A DNA stretch of 64,000 bases. Source: Galaxea fascicularis. Its lineage: Eukaryota > Cnidaria > Anthozoa > Scleractinia > Euphylliidae. Shown piece by piece: positions 22,961 to 35,961 of the stretch (positions within the stretch are counted from its first letter, which is position 1; each line of letters starts with the position of its first letter). The stretch is from assembly GCA_948470475.1 (NCBI GenBank), contig OX419337.1, forward strand, positions 21,989,806 through 22,053,805, written 5' to 3'. The translations under genes were made by a program, and so were the position numbers. The notes beneath the pieces are model-generated. The model was given only the letters and a program-made list of their open reading frames with translations. It ran no database searches and was not told the DNA's origin.

Positions 22961-24061
22961 TTATGGCCATGATATATCTTGATGAATTTTTGAAAAAAGT
23001 GCTCGTTGGGTTCTCCTGTAATTCTTCACCTAACGAAGCATTTTAGGGGGATCTAAATTAAATATGGAAGCATCAGCCATTAAAGTCGAAAAAGAAACAC
23101 GATCAAAAAGGAATCAGAAAGACTTGTTTATTGTTGAATTATAAGAATTGTCTCGATCAACGCCCCGAGGGTGTAAAAAATTGATTCTTTCAGCAAGACA
23201 TAGGATGAAACATTTTCTACCCGTCCTTTGCAAAATACGTTAAGTCAAATAGTAGGGATTTTATACCTGGGCAATGAAAGATGGACGATATGGATAGATT
23301 TCTCTTTGGAATATAAAAGAGGCAGATATCTGGAACAAATGTACTGGCCATGTTTCGTGACTAGGGTGTGTCGCTATTTCAAACGCGATCAAAGTTCATT
23401 AATTTTCGCTTGAACGTGTTCAAAATTGCCCAGTCTCTTTTGTTTAAGGAACCACAAAAACTTGAGAACAAAGGGTTATTTTCCCGTGTAATTAGCATTT
23501 GTCTTGTAATTTAGTTTTCGCTCGAGAAACTAACATTGAGAGATTTTAAATCACGATCAAAAGTTCTTCCTATTTAGAAAAAAAAGAGTTCAATATTTTT
23601 TTGTCGTGGAAACATCGAATAGAATAAAAAATCATAATAGATTACTGCTTCGCAAGGATCAAATACATGTTTCTGTCACAAGAATTCAAAACCAACTGCT
23701 TTTGCCGTCTTACTTGTATTGAGGATGTCTTTGTCGTCATATGAAATCCTACATTTAAACAACACAAACATAATAACTTTTCGCTTTCAAACATTCAATG
23801 TTGGAGCAAAGAAGGCAAAGGTTCGCTAAAAACCCGAAAAACTTTGCAAACTTCAAAGAGCATAACAGGAGTGTTTGATCAATTTAGTAATTCTCGTTTG
23901 TTCGGTTACACCTCTGTTTATCGATGCAGCGGACACGTGCTAACTGCTGGTAATCCCGGACTTAATATGCAAATCACTTTTTCGGCCCACTTTGCTGTGT
24001 TGCTAGAACACCGGATTTGACACTTATAGTTCTTCACCTCTTCTTTTGATTCGTTCTCAAG
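22961..24061. other. ANOS1-like 5' flank
   Basis: Contains the presumed promoter and 5' UTR. Nothing specific recognised. Confidence 0.4.
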
Positions 24062-27000
24062 ATGAAAGTCTTTCACCGTCCTTTATCAGTGATCCTTCTT
24101 GCCTTATTTTTATGCAGTCAGTGTTTGGCTGCAAAATTAAATTTCCTTTCGGCACGATGCCGAAGTAGGTGTTTCTCAAAGGTGAGCGATCGATTGAATG
24201 TTTTGAACCTGTTGTTGAAATACCTGACAGGTAGTGATCTTTTGCCAGTTGTGTAGATGGTAGTGACCTTGCCAGGAACTTTAGAGTGATTATTAGACGG
24301 TTATAAGCTCCATTAATGTGTTCTTTTCTCTAATCTTTTTTATGATCACAACTTCGCGCGCCTACCACAATTTGCTTCAGGAGAATCAAAGACAGAACGT
24401 AAGTACAGAGTACTGAATTTGTACATGAAGAAATTCTATTCACAAGCTAAGAGAGTAACTTAATTCTATGTGGGAAATTTAGTCATTTTAGAGAGGATTC
24501 TTTAAAGCATTGACCACTTTTATCTCCAACTACGAAATTCAAACAACCTTTGAAATTTGTTGCAAGTAGTTGGCAGGATTTGTGCACCAAAAGCGTCGCT
24601 CAATTTTCGAACACCCCTAATTACTGAACAAAATCAAAATCGAACTTCTCAAAAAGAGAAGCCGTAGTTTGTTTTATGAAGACAAGGACAGATTGTGAGA
24701 TAGACCCTTAGCTTTTGAGCAGTCAGCACATTTTTTAGCCAACGTTAGAATCCAAAACTTATATCGATCGATAATAAAAGCTGTTTGTTTGTACACTGCG
24801 GCTTTTTGCATAAGAGGTTAAGCTAGTGCATTCCAATTCAACGCAGACAAAAGAAAATCATTTTATGAGCTTGCACGTTTGTAGTGAACGGGAATTTGTC
24901 GAGGTGAGAGAAACGGCGAGGGATTGATTTGATCAATCATGCAGTCGACAACTCGCAAGAACCATAGCGTAGATGCTTTGTAATGCAAATGAACTTCGCG
25001 TGGTTCAGTTGCTTTGTAAACTTATTTAATTCCGTTTGCGGTCACCAAGAGAGGGCAACAATTCAATAAAGTATTAGTTAGTCCATTCTGATCTTCCAGA
25101 GCCAAAAGAGTGCGATATTTCTCGCTTTGGCGAATGTCAATTCATGTTGAGACGTGGAAACTTGTTTCGCGTTTATATTGGTTCGTGAGTTTTAATCAGG
25201 AGGAGTAGAATAGTTTTCAAGGTAATACCGAGGATGAAAAACTAAGAATAAAGCGTTCTTTATTTCCAAAATGGGTTGGCAATGTCGTCCCCTGAAAAAA
25301 CTACTGAAAGAGGTATCCATCGCCAACGGCAACTTTCATCAGACTTTGTTTAATTTAGCAAGGCACAGCACCAAAATATTTTCCGTCACAAAAAGGCGTG
25401 ATATTCTGATAATTAGAAACACGCCCGTTCGCGCACTGCCAAATGAATTTCCTTTATATAGACCTGCACCAAATTTAGAAATTACAGCTCGTTTAATAAT
25501 ATTTCACGCTTTTATTAAGCTTAATGCGTGATCCACAAGCTACCAGTATTACAAAAGGTTAGAAACTGGGTGTTCCTGCTGTGAGTTTTAGCACTGATAA
25601 TTTAGCTTACAATCCCGCTTACATATTCCACTTACACTTACACTAGGAAACGCGCGGGAAATGTGACGACAAAGGTGAAACGAGGTAGCATCCCAGCGAT
25701 TTATTCCACTGGTATTGTCTTGCTAGTCATAGCCGACAACCAGGCGCTGGTTCCTGAAAGGTGTAATAACTCTATTCTAGGGATAAATGTGCCTTATTCC
25801 ATGGATAAATAACTAAAGAAGGCACGTTTATCCCTGGAATAGAGTTATTACACCTTTCAGGAACCGGCCCCAGATAGGCACCAAAAAAGTTTATTATATT
25901 CACGCTCTGCCGGAGGGAATTTTTGTGCTTTCTTGAACAAAATAAATTCCCTTTCTTCTTGTGCTTTGAAACATTTTGGTGTACAAAAACAAATCACAAC
26001 ATTACTTCTGTGACAGTTGTTGTTTTGGGAACAATCTTGTTTTTGATTTGTGTCTTGGGGTGTTCAAATCCTGTAGTCCCAATAGAATAAAGCTCTATGT
26101 TAAGAAACTCTAAAAATGTAACTTTTTAGATGCAAAATATTGGCACCAAGCAACAACAAGTTGTCTTATGGTCATTTGGATGCAGTTGCTAGCAATGCCA
26201 TGCAGTTAACATACCTAACTCATACATGAAACTAATACACACAACATTCTCACAGCTGTTATATCAGTGCTATTTATGGCTAACTCAAAATTTATTTAGG
26301 GATCTAGATAGTGCCAGAACACAGACAATGTTGTGCCTAATTTTTCCATTTGTAAAGAAATTAGTTTGCTCACAAAAACAAACTACAATTTTTTGCTTGC
26401 AATTTTTAAATTAACTTATCCATTCATCATGACTAATATTGTTAATTACAGTGATGTAATTAAGAATGAGAAGGATCAAGACAAAACTTACAAGATTCTA
26501 TGAAGGAATTCTAGGACGAGACCCATTCCACCAAAATTTCTGGAAATTTCAGTTCAAAAGTGAATAGATTGGTTTGGTCTAACTGGAAAACTTTTGTAAA
26601 CTTGAGGTCCACCTTTTGAGGAAGACCACTTTTCTGGTTGGACCAGTCCGATCGAAAATTTGCCATTCCATTCAATCCAGTGTTACAGCTGTACTTTGAC
26701 CATGTGCAACTCTAGACGTCTGACCGAAATGAAATGCCAGTGGCATAGGAATTTCTTAGAGGAACTTTCAGAAAGTCTAACTTGAAATTTTGACCCAATG
26801 GATCATGCTTGACAGTCTGAATTTGATGGCATTTGCAGAGCTTTTCATGAATAAAGCAAATAGTAAACAGGTCAGATTGAACAAAACAAAGTCAAATGTA
26901 GAGCGTGCACAATATATTGTGCCACATGTACATTTTGACTAGAAGATGTTGTTTACTTAATGCATCTGTTACCCTTTTCTGTTATCATTTATTTAGTAAT

Positions 27001-30000
27001 CAAAGATGGGACATGTTTTGGGATGACAGGCAGAGTTGACATGAGACGTGACAGTAGCAAAATTAAAGACTTGACACATAAAGAAATTATTCAACATTTA
27101 ATCCCTTGCATCAATGTGCACAACTTCTCCTTTCTCCTTAATTCCCTGTATTTCCAATGGTACAAGCTGGGGGAATTTGATTAACATCAAGGAACTTCAT
27201 CTTTGATGATCATATGCAATACTTGAAATCACCTGTATACATGATCAAGTAGTATATTCTGAGTATATAAGGGACTGGTTACTCAAGGTGTGAAGGATAG
27301 AGGATTTAATGGATAGTGGTCCACTACTTGAAAAAATGTTCAAAATGCTTCTCTTATGAGGCCATCTAGATGCAAATGAGACGCTAATTATCTGTCTGAA
27401 AGCATGAAGTGAAAGCATGCAGCAAATCAGACACTGATTATCTGTCTGAATGTATGCAGCCTGCTCCAAACCGCTCATGACTACTGAAAATGTCCGCTCC
27501 GAAACTGCACTGAAACACGAAGATTGAGCTGCAACGTTCCATGTGAGCCTTCACTTGTGAGATTGACCGCTGGCCAGACATGCACAAAGGTCGTGGCAGC
27601 TAACTTTGTTAAATTGAACTAAATTATGCCTTTTTTAAAATGATAATTGGAAAGATAGGCAATGGTCCATGTCCCATTATCAGATCAAAATTGTTTGTAG
27701 ATTGATTTTTCTGTTCAACGCAAATCAATTTCAACGTACATGTATTTCTTATTTTTGTACTGTATTTTTGGTTTTCAGATTACAGAGATTCCAGTTAAAT
27801 GCACCACAAACCACTGTTTAGCAGTAAGTACGATAAAATGTATTCATTGACACTGAAAACCCTGATCAAGTAAGAGGCATTTGCAATCTAGGATTTAGTT
27901 GTGCGGGCATCAGTCAGTTACTTTAAGCTTTTACTTTTTTGGTAACTCCTCTTTTGAACAGTTATTTAACCCATGACCTCCAGTACGGGAGTCTGTTACT
28001 TTAACAACTGAGCCAGTTGGTTGTCAGTTGTTGTGTGGTTTTATGCCCTTCAGAAAATAATGAAACCTCAACACCCAGAAAAATGGTGATAAGTGTTACA
28101 ATTTTATACCCATAAAAGTTATAATGATTTTTCCAAGCCTGTCATTGTCATTAGAGAACCTCTTACTGGTTTTGGTGACTTCGCAAAGTTTTTATTTCTT
28201 CCTGTTGCTCCCCACCCCAGTCTACTGGAAAAGTCATCTTAGCAATGTGTTTTTGTTTCATAGTGTTTAAAGCCATGTGATCAAAGAAAGAAGGATGCCT
28301 TGTCTTGTAATTGGTTATGTGTGAGTATTAACATTCACAACGTGCTTTAATTAATTTAAAAATTTATAGGTGCAATGTGTGGGAATGTGATCCCCAAAAA
28401 ATCACTTCTTATGATTCTTTCCTGTCTACACACAGGGATTGCAGTCCACATTAGAGACTAGGAATTGTTTAGAATCCTGTAAATTTATGAAGCATCTGCA
28501 TCTGCAAGGTAGGGTTGTCGTCATTTTAAAATCAATAATTATTTTAAGCCATTATTAATGCATACAACTTATGTTATGTCTCTAAACATAACCATAACCT
28601 AATTCCCATAGAAGGTCGTATGAGATTTGAAGTAGGTTGGGGATATACCAGGACTTAAAGGCAAAAATTTTTAAAGGGAAAGTCAAGCCAGACTGGGATA
28701 TTGTCTTGTGTAATGCATTCTACATTGTCAGCTGAACAAACAGTCTGTGGGGCTCCTCAGATCAATCTCAACCTCAACCTCTTTTCTAATCCCAAAGGCC
28801 AATAACCTTAATATGCTTATGAATGAGAACCATAGTAGGCAACAACTGCAGCTTTGTTAATTCTTGAAACAGCATAACCTTTGGGCTAATGCTCACACAT
28901 ATACCCACCCTTTTCCCTGCACTGCAAATTAGTTTCGTAATAATAATTGATTTTATTGATGCCACATCTTATCTGGATTTTTTTTTGTGATGTAGATGGT
29001 AATTACTCTTGCCCAACTGGAGTACCAAATAAGCAGTGTGAGTATTTTCTCTGTTAGCCATTTAGTTGGTTTGTGACTGTTGTACTTAAAAGTTGCATCT
29101 TCTCAGTCATTTGATTTTCCTGAACGTCGCTGTAAATATAGTATCTGAGAAAGTGTTGTTTCAGGGCTGCATAGTCCAGTGTGCTTGTTTTCTCCAAGCA
29201 AAATTCTTTGGAGTTGCATATCTGTGTGAGGACTTTGAAGTCAGTAGTGGTAAAACATCAAAGCAAAAGTCCTGTTACTCTTGCAAGCTAACATTGAGCT
29301 CTGTTAGCCAATATAATTTGTGGTTGTTGCAGAAGATCCAAATCAGCCAAGGTGTATTTATTTAACCAGGTTTGTTAAGGAGACCAGAAGATGTGCAAGC
29401 TGTTGTTGTCTCCAAGAGAAAGAAAATAGCAGACTTGAATTACACGATCAGTTGGAATGGGAGCTGGCCTTCATCAACAGTATTTGTCGTCTTGTCAAGA
29501 AGGCAGAAGAAATTAACCTCTTTGGATTCTGAATGGACAGAAATCAAACAGGTGTGTCAACATTGTAGATACAACTGTTTCTTTGTACACCACTATGAAG
29601 TGAACAGCTTGCTAATGCAGAGACTCTGGGTTGCCATTATTGAAAAAGTCAGTGAAGCAGTTATTCATAGGGCCATGGGAACCTATAAAGATGAGTAGCA
29701 CGGTCACCACGCCATTTAGCACTGGAGTGTCTTCACTAACTAATATCTTCGCTTAGGTTTTAACTTCAGTACTTCACACTTCCCATGATAAAAGCTTAGT
29801 TGTCTACCTTCATTTTGGTGTAAAAATAGCAGACATTACGATCAACCCATAATTTTAATAAATATATATTTCCTTAAAATGAATTAATTTTTGCATGTAA
29901 TGCGTAACAGGAATGTGTCAGATTGAAGCGAAAAAATGAAATATTTCAATACTGAACGCACACTGAGTTCCTGTCTTGCATATATTAGTAGTTTATCAAC

Positions 30001-33000
30001 AAACGAAACAGACAATATGATTTTTAACAAAAATGGTTTATTCTAGCGTAAGATATAACCGTTTCTTTCCAACAAGGTACAATGTAACGCTTTACCTTTT
30101 TCAAACAACCACTGTACACAAAATCAAGAATAACAAAATTTTGATCCGCGCCAGGGCCATAGCAAATTACGAAACGTAATGGGCATACATTATACTGTTC
30201 ACAAACCAAGTCTGAAGTCCCACCGTCGAGTAAACTGTTTTCTAGATCAAAATGAAATGTGCGGAAACACATTTTGTAACGGTCCTGTAGTGCTTAATTC
30301 CATCGTATGACCACCAGTTGATCTGCAGACAGACAGGATACTTGGCAAGTTGAATAAACAAATGTTACTTCCCCCAGTTGGGCTTGTGTTGAGCTTACAT
30401 TGACGGAAGTTTTGACCGTTTTCGTTGGTTCTAACGCTGAAAATGGACGTTTCGTCGACGCGGAAACACTTTCCGCCATTGCTGCTGATTGGTAGCACGC
30501 GTGTCATGCGCTAATGGAAAATCACGGCTTTGCTTAAATCTTTGAAAAATTTCTCGGGGCACAATGATCAGATCTGCTTGAGACTTTCCAAAATTGTTAC
30601 ACATGTGTTAAAGATGGTTTTGGACTAGACAGAAGTAGAATAAAGGATTTCTGAAAAAATATAATCGGAGCCGAATTGTAAAGGTAGCGACTAAAACATG
30701 GCGTCACGCGTAACTCGCGTGCGCTTCACTATTCACTGTTTTCTTGTTTTTGCCAACGTAAGTTTCATTTGTAACCGTAAGACTTAACAGATGATGAAAA
30801 CGGTTTCTTTTAAAGCAAAGTGGCAAACAAAATCCTGAAAACTGGTGCTAAATCTTCCTTAAAATCAACGAAAGTGTTCACCATATGATGCATCAATTCG
30901 TTGTGCGAGCTATAATTCCTGAGTTACAGAACAATTTAACCTCAAAATGTAATGCTCACAAGTTGCTCTTCACTTTCCTTCCGATTTTCTGTGTTTTTAT
31001 CGAAACGTTGCCGAGATTTGATTTTTTTTCTGCGTTTGAAACAGTTGGCAAGCGGTGTGATCTGGCGCGCAATAATTCTGATCGTTGAATTTCCCAGATG
31101 TATTGTTTACCACGAGTGCACTGGAGCGTGTCAATGTTGACATAAGCAAAATGCTCAAATAACAAGCTAAATTGCTACCAAAATCAGTCGGATCTGTTAA
31201 AAGCCGACGAAAATATTCCCAATGTTACGCTTTTGTACATCAGAACTGTGCTACTGATCTGCTGTGTTCACGAACCGTAACGAAGGCAAGTGGCGAGGAA
31301 ATATGGCGAAAAACCAGGGCAGAACGTCCATGGAATCCGCTCGTTCCTCGCTTTAACTTCGAAAGCATTAGAAGGGGGGTCTTTGAAGAATTTGTAGGGG
31401 CAGTTATTGCATAAAAATGAAGAAATTTGCGTGATTTTCAACACGTGGGCTCAGAATAGTGCATTCGCTGAGGGCATTCAAAGAGGGGGAGAAAGTTTAT
31501 TTATAAGCTCCCTTTAAGAGAAAATGAGGAGATCATTGCTTCAATGTGACATAATAGTTTAAACTTTTATATATTTTTTTCATTTTGCCATGTGTTTGTT
31601 TGATTACACAAGAAAAACAGAAATGTGCCACACCTACAAGGGATTGTGGGTAATCACAAAATTATCGATAATAATGCAAAATAATTGAAAAATACTTATA
31701 GTTATTGGTTGCAATGTGTATTAAGATCAAAATTAAAATCAAAAAGTGATTGAAAATGCACAAGCAGAAAAAATAATGTTTTTGGACCATGTTACAGCAA
31801 ATGGCTACATGACTGTGCTACTCATCACAGGACACTTTAAATTCTAAGTCATCTGAAAGATGTTTTGCTGCTTTGCCACCAGCAGGTTTGCAATTTAAGA
31901 GAGTCTTAAATTGCAAACCTTCAAACCCACCCACCATGCACTTTTTTTTTCAAAGGCAGTGATTGAAAACAAAAGTGCATGGAAGCTGGGATTTTGTTCA
32001 CCTGATCAGCACCTTTTTTTATCAAAGAGGTTGACTTAGATTTTTAAGAAAATTGGTCTGCAGTTCGTAAAAAAAAAAAAAAAAAACAGAGGATTTTTCT
32101 TTTTGTGCTAATACCTCCCAGTTATCTCAGATGGTACTATATGTATACTGGAGTAAGTAAAATGAACTATTTAATATGACATCATTGACTGGAAGCATTT
32201 TTCACTTTGAAGTATTTTTAGTGTTGCTGTATTGTTCACACTCTGCCATAATAAGTAAAAAGTGTATTTTATGCAATCTGACTTGTTAATTTTGTCTCAG
32301 CTGCAGGAGAGTTGAATAAACTATTTATTTATTTACTTATTTATTTATTTATTTCTGTATTACTAAGTGAATAATGCATATGAAAGAAATCATATGTGAC
32401 CTGTAGATATGAAATCAAATGAAGAATAGTTGTGGCAGTTGTGATTGCAATTTTTACAATTGCATAAAGAAGCCTGAAAAAAAATTCAGGACTTCAATGT
32501 TGAAGTCCTGAATTTTTTTCAGGTTTCTTTACGCAAATATTGTAAAAATTGCGATCACAACTGCAACGATCATTCCTCATTTGATTATTTATTACTATCA
32601 TAGACTTAATCAATTCTCATTGGAGTGCTTGTTTTTGCAGTTACAGACCACCTCCCTGTCTGTCAGACTGGCTGAACTACAGCCGTTGTTCTGGTACCAG
32701 TTCAAAGTGGTGGCTGTCAATGAATATGGCACTAGCGCTGTTAGTTTGCCAAGCAAATATATTTTTGCCACTCCCAGGCCTCCAGGGCAACCAAGAGATT
32801 TTAAGGTTACAGCAATGTACATCACTAAAGGCAATGTTGACGTGGATGTGTCATGGAGCAAGCCTGATAGTGCTGTTGGTAATAACATAAATAGTACCTT
32901 AACTCAGACTAGCATCACCCATAGTTATATCAAATGAAATATTTTGGCTTTTTGTGGTCAAACCAACAAGGGAAGGGTGAGGGGAGGGGGGGAGGAAGAA

Positions 33001-33833
33001 TTCCAAAGCCAGTTACTAGCTTTGGAATTCCCTCTTCCCCCTTCCCCCCCCCCCCCCCTCCCTTCCAGCCCCCAAAAAGTTGTACTTTCTAGGGTATTTG
33101 GAATTTCAGGAGGCTGCTGGATGGAGGTGTCCTTATAATAAATAAATTTATGACACAAAGGACAGTGTGTTGTACCCACTACATGGATGGCATGATTAGA
33201 CTAAGGGTGCTTTCCATTTGTCAGAACTGGCCAGCTAGACCGGTCATTTTGAAAATGAAATAGGCTTCTTCGGAGAGTTTTTGCTAAAAAAAAACATTCC
33301 TACTATGCATACTATGTAGAAATAATCTGATCTGTTTGGACAGTTCTTATTAATAGTGGAATTCTCTTTACAAATGACTTCTGAAATCTTCTGACTAATG
33401 GTAAGCGCCCTAAGATTTAATTACTAAAGTTTAATCATAGACTGTAGGTGTCAAGGTGACATCTAATAACCACTGACTTGTCTTTCTTTTGTAGGCCTAC
33501 CAATTCACAGGTACAAGCTGCAATGGAGTTTGCGGCTTGACCAGAACCAGGAGAAGTATATGGACCTTGAAGTCAAGGATGAACGACTTTATGGCAACAT
33601 CCACCAGTACAGAATAAAGAAACTTCTTCCGAACAGAACATACATCTTGGAGATACAAGCGATCACATGGTGGCAGGGGAAGAGAGAAAGGAGTAGATGG
33701 TTAAGACTGAGAATAAGAACACCAGCTTTAACAGAAGGTTAGTGGAATTTTAAAAACAGGTAACAGGTGATTACATTAATAATTACAATGATAATAATAA
33801 TAATAATAATTTACATCTGTAATAACAGTAATT

Positions 33834-33866
<33 letters not shown>

Positions 33867-34859
33867 TTTGTTTGTTGTTTTTTCCAGAAGATGATGTGAA
33901 GAAAAAGGGGAAGGAATATGTTAAGAGGCCAGTTTTTAAAGTGGAGGGAAATGATGTCTTCCCAAAGAAACCAAAGGTGGATCGTAATACTTCAACAGAA
34001 CCCACAACTGTAACAGTAAAGGGTAAGTTTTACCTTAAAACTGGAAATTTGTAATCCTATTCAGGACATATGGCACTGTTAAGAAGACAGCATATGTGTA
34101 ATATTTACAGTAATTATATTAAAATAATGACAGGCATGCATAAAATCATTCAGCAAGGTATTGTCCTAAGCACTGTTTTGAAAAATTTAACCTGTTCACA
34201 TAACACAGGGCTAGAATTTTAAAGCAGTTTTGATAAACAGGGATTGTTGTGCCTTGGGGATCTGGAAATATCAGATGTTAAGGTAAAAAAAGGCAAACAG
34301 TCAGTGGAATTAACATAGGACTTATGGTGAAAAATTACACATTTTGTATTATGTAAGATGAAATTGTCATTGATTGTAAATATTAACTGAGCATAGTCTT
34401 GTAATTTAACTTGCATTTTTATGTCTTAGGGACAATGCAAACGAGTGCTGAGGACGTTAATTTCAATCAAACATTACCAGGTTTGCATATTAAATCATTG
34501 TTTCCACACTTACAATGCACACATAACTATTAAACTCAGCTTACCAGTATAAAGGAAATTTAATGTTCTTGAAGCGATGAGAAAGATTTAGCGAAACAGA
34601 CTGTAGCAACATTTTTAGCTTGTCTTCTGTTGATAGTTGATACTTCAATCAGAATGTGTCTGAATAAAATAATTTTGTGGCATAAAAAACTGACATAGTA
34701 AAATTTTGCTATTTCCTCTTAGTTTCAGTTGCTACGGACGGTAATGCGCAGATTGAAGCTAAGAGAAGTGTTGGTGATGTGCTTAGAATTTCAACCCACG
34801 TCATCTCAATCTGGTTGTGTGTACATGCAGCTTTGGCCAGTGTTTGCTACCTTTGGTAA
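24062..34859 (+). CDS. ANOS1: Anosmin-1-like secreted or membrane-anchored protein, 12 coding exons
   Basis: Extracellular matrix protein related to anosmin-1 (Kallmann protein, C. elegans KAL-1), which binds heparan sulfate and modulates FGF receptor signalling and neurite behaviour. Exons: 24062-24181, 24381-24398, 27779-27823, 28264-28320, 28436-28508, 28996-29037, 29370-29551, 32641-32878, 33495-33737, 33888-34022, 34430-34480, 34723-34859; 447 codons including the stop. Signal peptide 1-23; Cys-rich box, about 32-119, starting ARCRSRCFS, very like the human CASRC start; FN3-1, about 121-224 (YNY-type core WYQFKVVAVNEYGTSA); FN3-2, about 226-335 (YILEIQAITWWQGK, close to the human AITYWGQ segment); basic linker; hydrophobic C-terminus (ISIWLCVHAALASVCYLW) that could be a GPI signal or membrane segment. 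Human anosmin-1 is 680 residues with a WAP domain and four FN3 repeats. Here no WAP and only two FN3 domains are visible. Exons 2, 11 and 12 rest on splice signals and phase only. Confidence 0.82.
24381..24398 (+). CDS. ANOS1: ANOS1-like exon 2: 18-nt microexon
   Basis: Eighteen bases encoding ENQRQN lie between a good acceptor (TTTGCTTCAG) and a consensus donor (GTAAGT). Phase 0 fits exon 1, which ends after CFSK, and exon 3, which starts ITEIPVKC. Joined with exon 3 it makes an N-glycosylation site (NIT). Skipping it keeps the frame, so it could be alternatively spliced. Confidence 0.6.
24399..27778. other. ANOS1-like intron 2
   Basis: A 3.4-kb intron. Only the palindromic element at 25749-25865 was recognised. 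The open frame at 25271-25531 has no support as a gene. Confidence 0.4.
25749..25865. mobile_element. Short palindromic MITE-like element
   Basis: GGTTCCTGAAAGGTGTAATA at the left is mirrored by TATTACACCTTTCAGGAACC at the right, and the arms continue through CTCTATTC/GAATAGAG to a short A+T-rich loop. It lies in ANOS1 intron 2. Confidence 0.7.
27958..28024 (-). mobile_element. SINE head fragment
   Basis: The minus strand reads CCAACTGGCTCAGTTGTTAA and ends GGTCATGGGTTAAATAACT, a degraded tRNA-like head (box A and box B remnants). No SINE body is present. It lies in ANOS1 intron 3. Confidence 0.45.
30024..30510 (-). pseudogene. Unrecognised Cys-containing coding-like fragment with a frame change
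   Basis: Two overlapping minus-strand open frames (30247-30507 and 30024-30272) both look compositionally coding and carry several Cys (GGKCFRVDETS; FRQCKLNT; MCFRTFHFDLENSLLDGG; LVCEQYNVCPL). A frame shift near 30270-30300 separates them, and a stop interrupts the alternative frame. It sits inside ANOS1 intron 7 on the opposite strand. It could be a broken gene, a transposon-derived fragment or two exons of an unknown gene. Function unknown. Confidence 0.3.
31884..31920. repeat. Perfect 17-bp stem hairpin
   Basis: AGGTTTGCAATTTAAGA, loop GAG, TCTTAAATTGCAAACCT. Located in ANOS1 intron 7. It could be a relic of a foldback element. Confidence 0.8.
32375..32595. repeat. Large imperfect palindrome, family also at 39907-40240
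   Basis: AATTGCATAAAGAAGCCTGA ... TCAGGTTTCTTTACGCAAAT with a centre CAGGACTTCAATGTTGAAGTCCTG. The left flank GCATATGAAAGAAATCATAT also occurs in the second locus. It ends 45 bp before ANOS1 exon 8. Confidence 0.65.
32975..33060. repeat. Hairpin flanked by G-run and C-run
   Basis: GGAAGAATTCCAAAGC pairs with GCTTTGGAATTCCCTCTTCC, with G-rich sequence outside the left arm and a C-run outside the right arm. Located in ANOS1 intron 8. Confidence 0.65.
33787..33867. repeat. ATA microsatellite
   Basis: Two AAT/ATA runs in ANOS1 intron 9, ending 20 bp before exon 10. They crowd the acceptor region. Confidence 0.85.
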
Positions 34860-35961
34860 TCAGCAAACAAATACAGGGTACATATTTGAATTTATATTAG
34901 GTATTAATGCAGCAATCAATTGGAAATTCCTTGGTTTTATCTTGAGCTTGCAACCCTCATTGTCGTCAATGACCTGGAGAGTGATTGTAAAAGACAAATG
35001 GGTATGATGCTGAGGGTTTTACACAAAACAGTAAAATTTCAAAGAGAACGGCAGTTATAAGGTGTATACCCCTTGTGACCAGTGCTGTTAACCCTATCTG
35101 TGAAAATGACCAGATGCCAGAAATGTTGTTGGGCTTGAAACCTTTTCGCCTTGAATGATTTCCCTCCAGGATCTTAATAATACTAATACTTCTGCAGTAT
35201 TAACAGTAACTATCAAAGTCAATTTCCAACTGATTGGTGCATGATATTTAATTTTAGGAAGATTGCATTCAACGCGTTAAAAAGAAATGAAGAGATTATT
35301 TTTGTATCCTGTTTTATTTGTGTAAATAATTTATTTTGAGGTTTATTAAAAAGAGCAAAGTCATGGAATGGATATTTAAGGAAAGTTACATGATAATATT
35401 TTGTTTTAATGTGGTTGAATTTGGCACTTTAAAGCCTACAGTGACACAGCTAAATATTATATTGTGATTATGTTAACATCTTTGAGAATTATATCTAGCA
35501 TTATCTAGATGGAGAAACTGAAGATGACAGAAGTTTCTGTCAAAACATGTTATGTAGACTTAAAAGTTTTGTCATTTTCTTTAAAGTTCTGATTTATCTG
35601 CTAATATCAAGATCCTTAGAAAAGAAAGAATAGTAACATACAAATGTAGCTGTCACAAATAATAAAAATGATTATTATTGTGGTATTCTTTTAGGAGCGA
35701 TTCAAATTTCGCTCGGTTTCATTATGGTTTTAGAACCAAAGTTTCAACTATTTTATTTATTAAACTCAGTTCGGGTCAATATTGTAAAATTTGTATTTTG
35801 TCTACCAAATTGTTGAATATCTTTTTACTGAGAAAAGAATCATCTTTATTTAAAGTGGGTGCTAATTCTGGTTTGCAATGTTCAAACCCCAAAGCATTAT
35901 TAATAACTATTCACACCCAAAAATCAGTCATCACCGTTAAAGTGAGCAATAATTGCAGTAC
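34860..35961. other. ANOS1-like 3' flank
   Basis: Presumed 3' UTR and intergenic sequence, A+T-rich. An open frame at 35678-35965 follows an acceptor-like site and could be an alternative last exon, but it has no domain support. Confidence 0.35.

Larger units (their letters stand above)
29552..32640. other. ANOS1-like intron 7
   Basis: Holds the broken coding-like fragment on the minus strand, a perfect hairpin, a poly-A run near 32069 and the 32.4-kb palindrome. Nothing else recognised. Confidence 0.45.
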
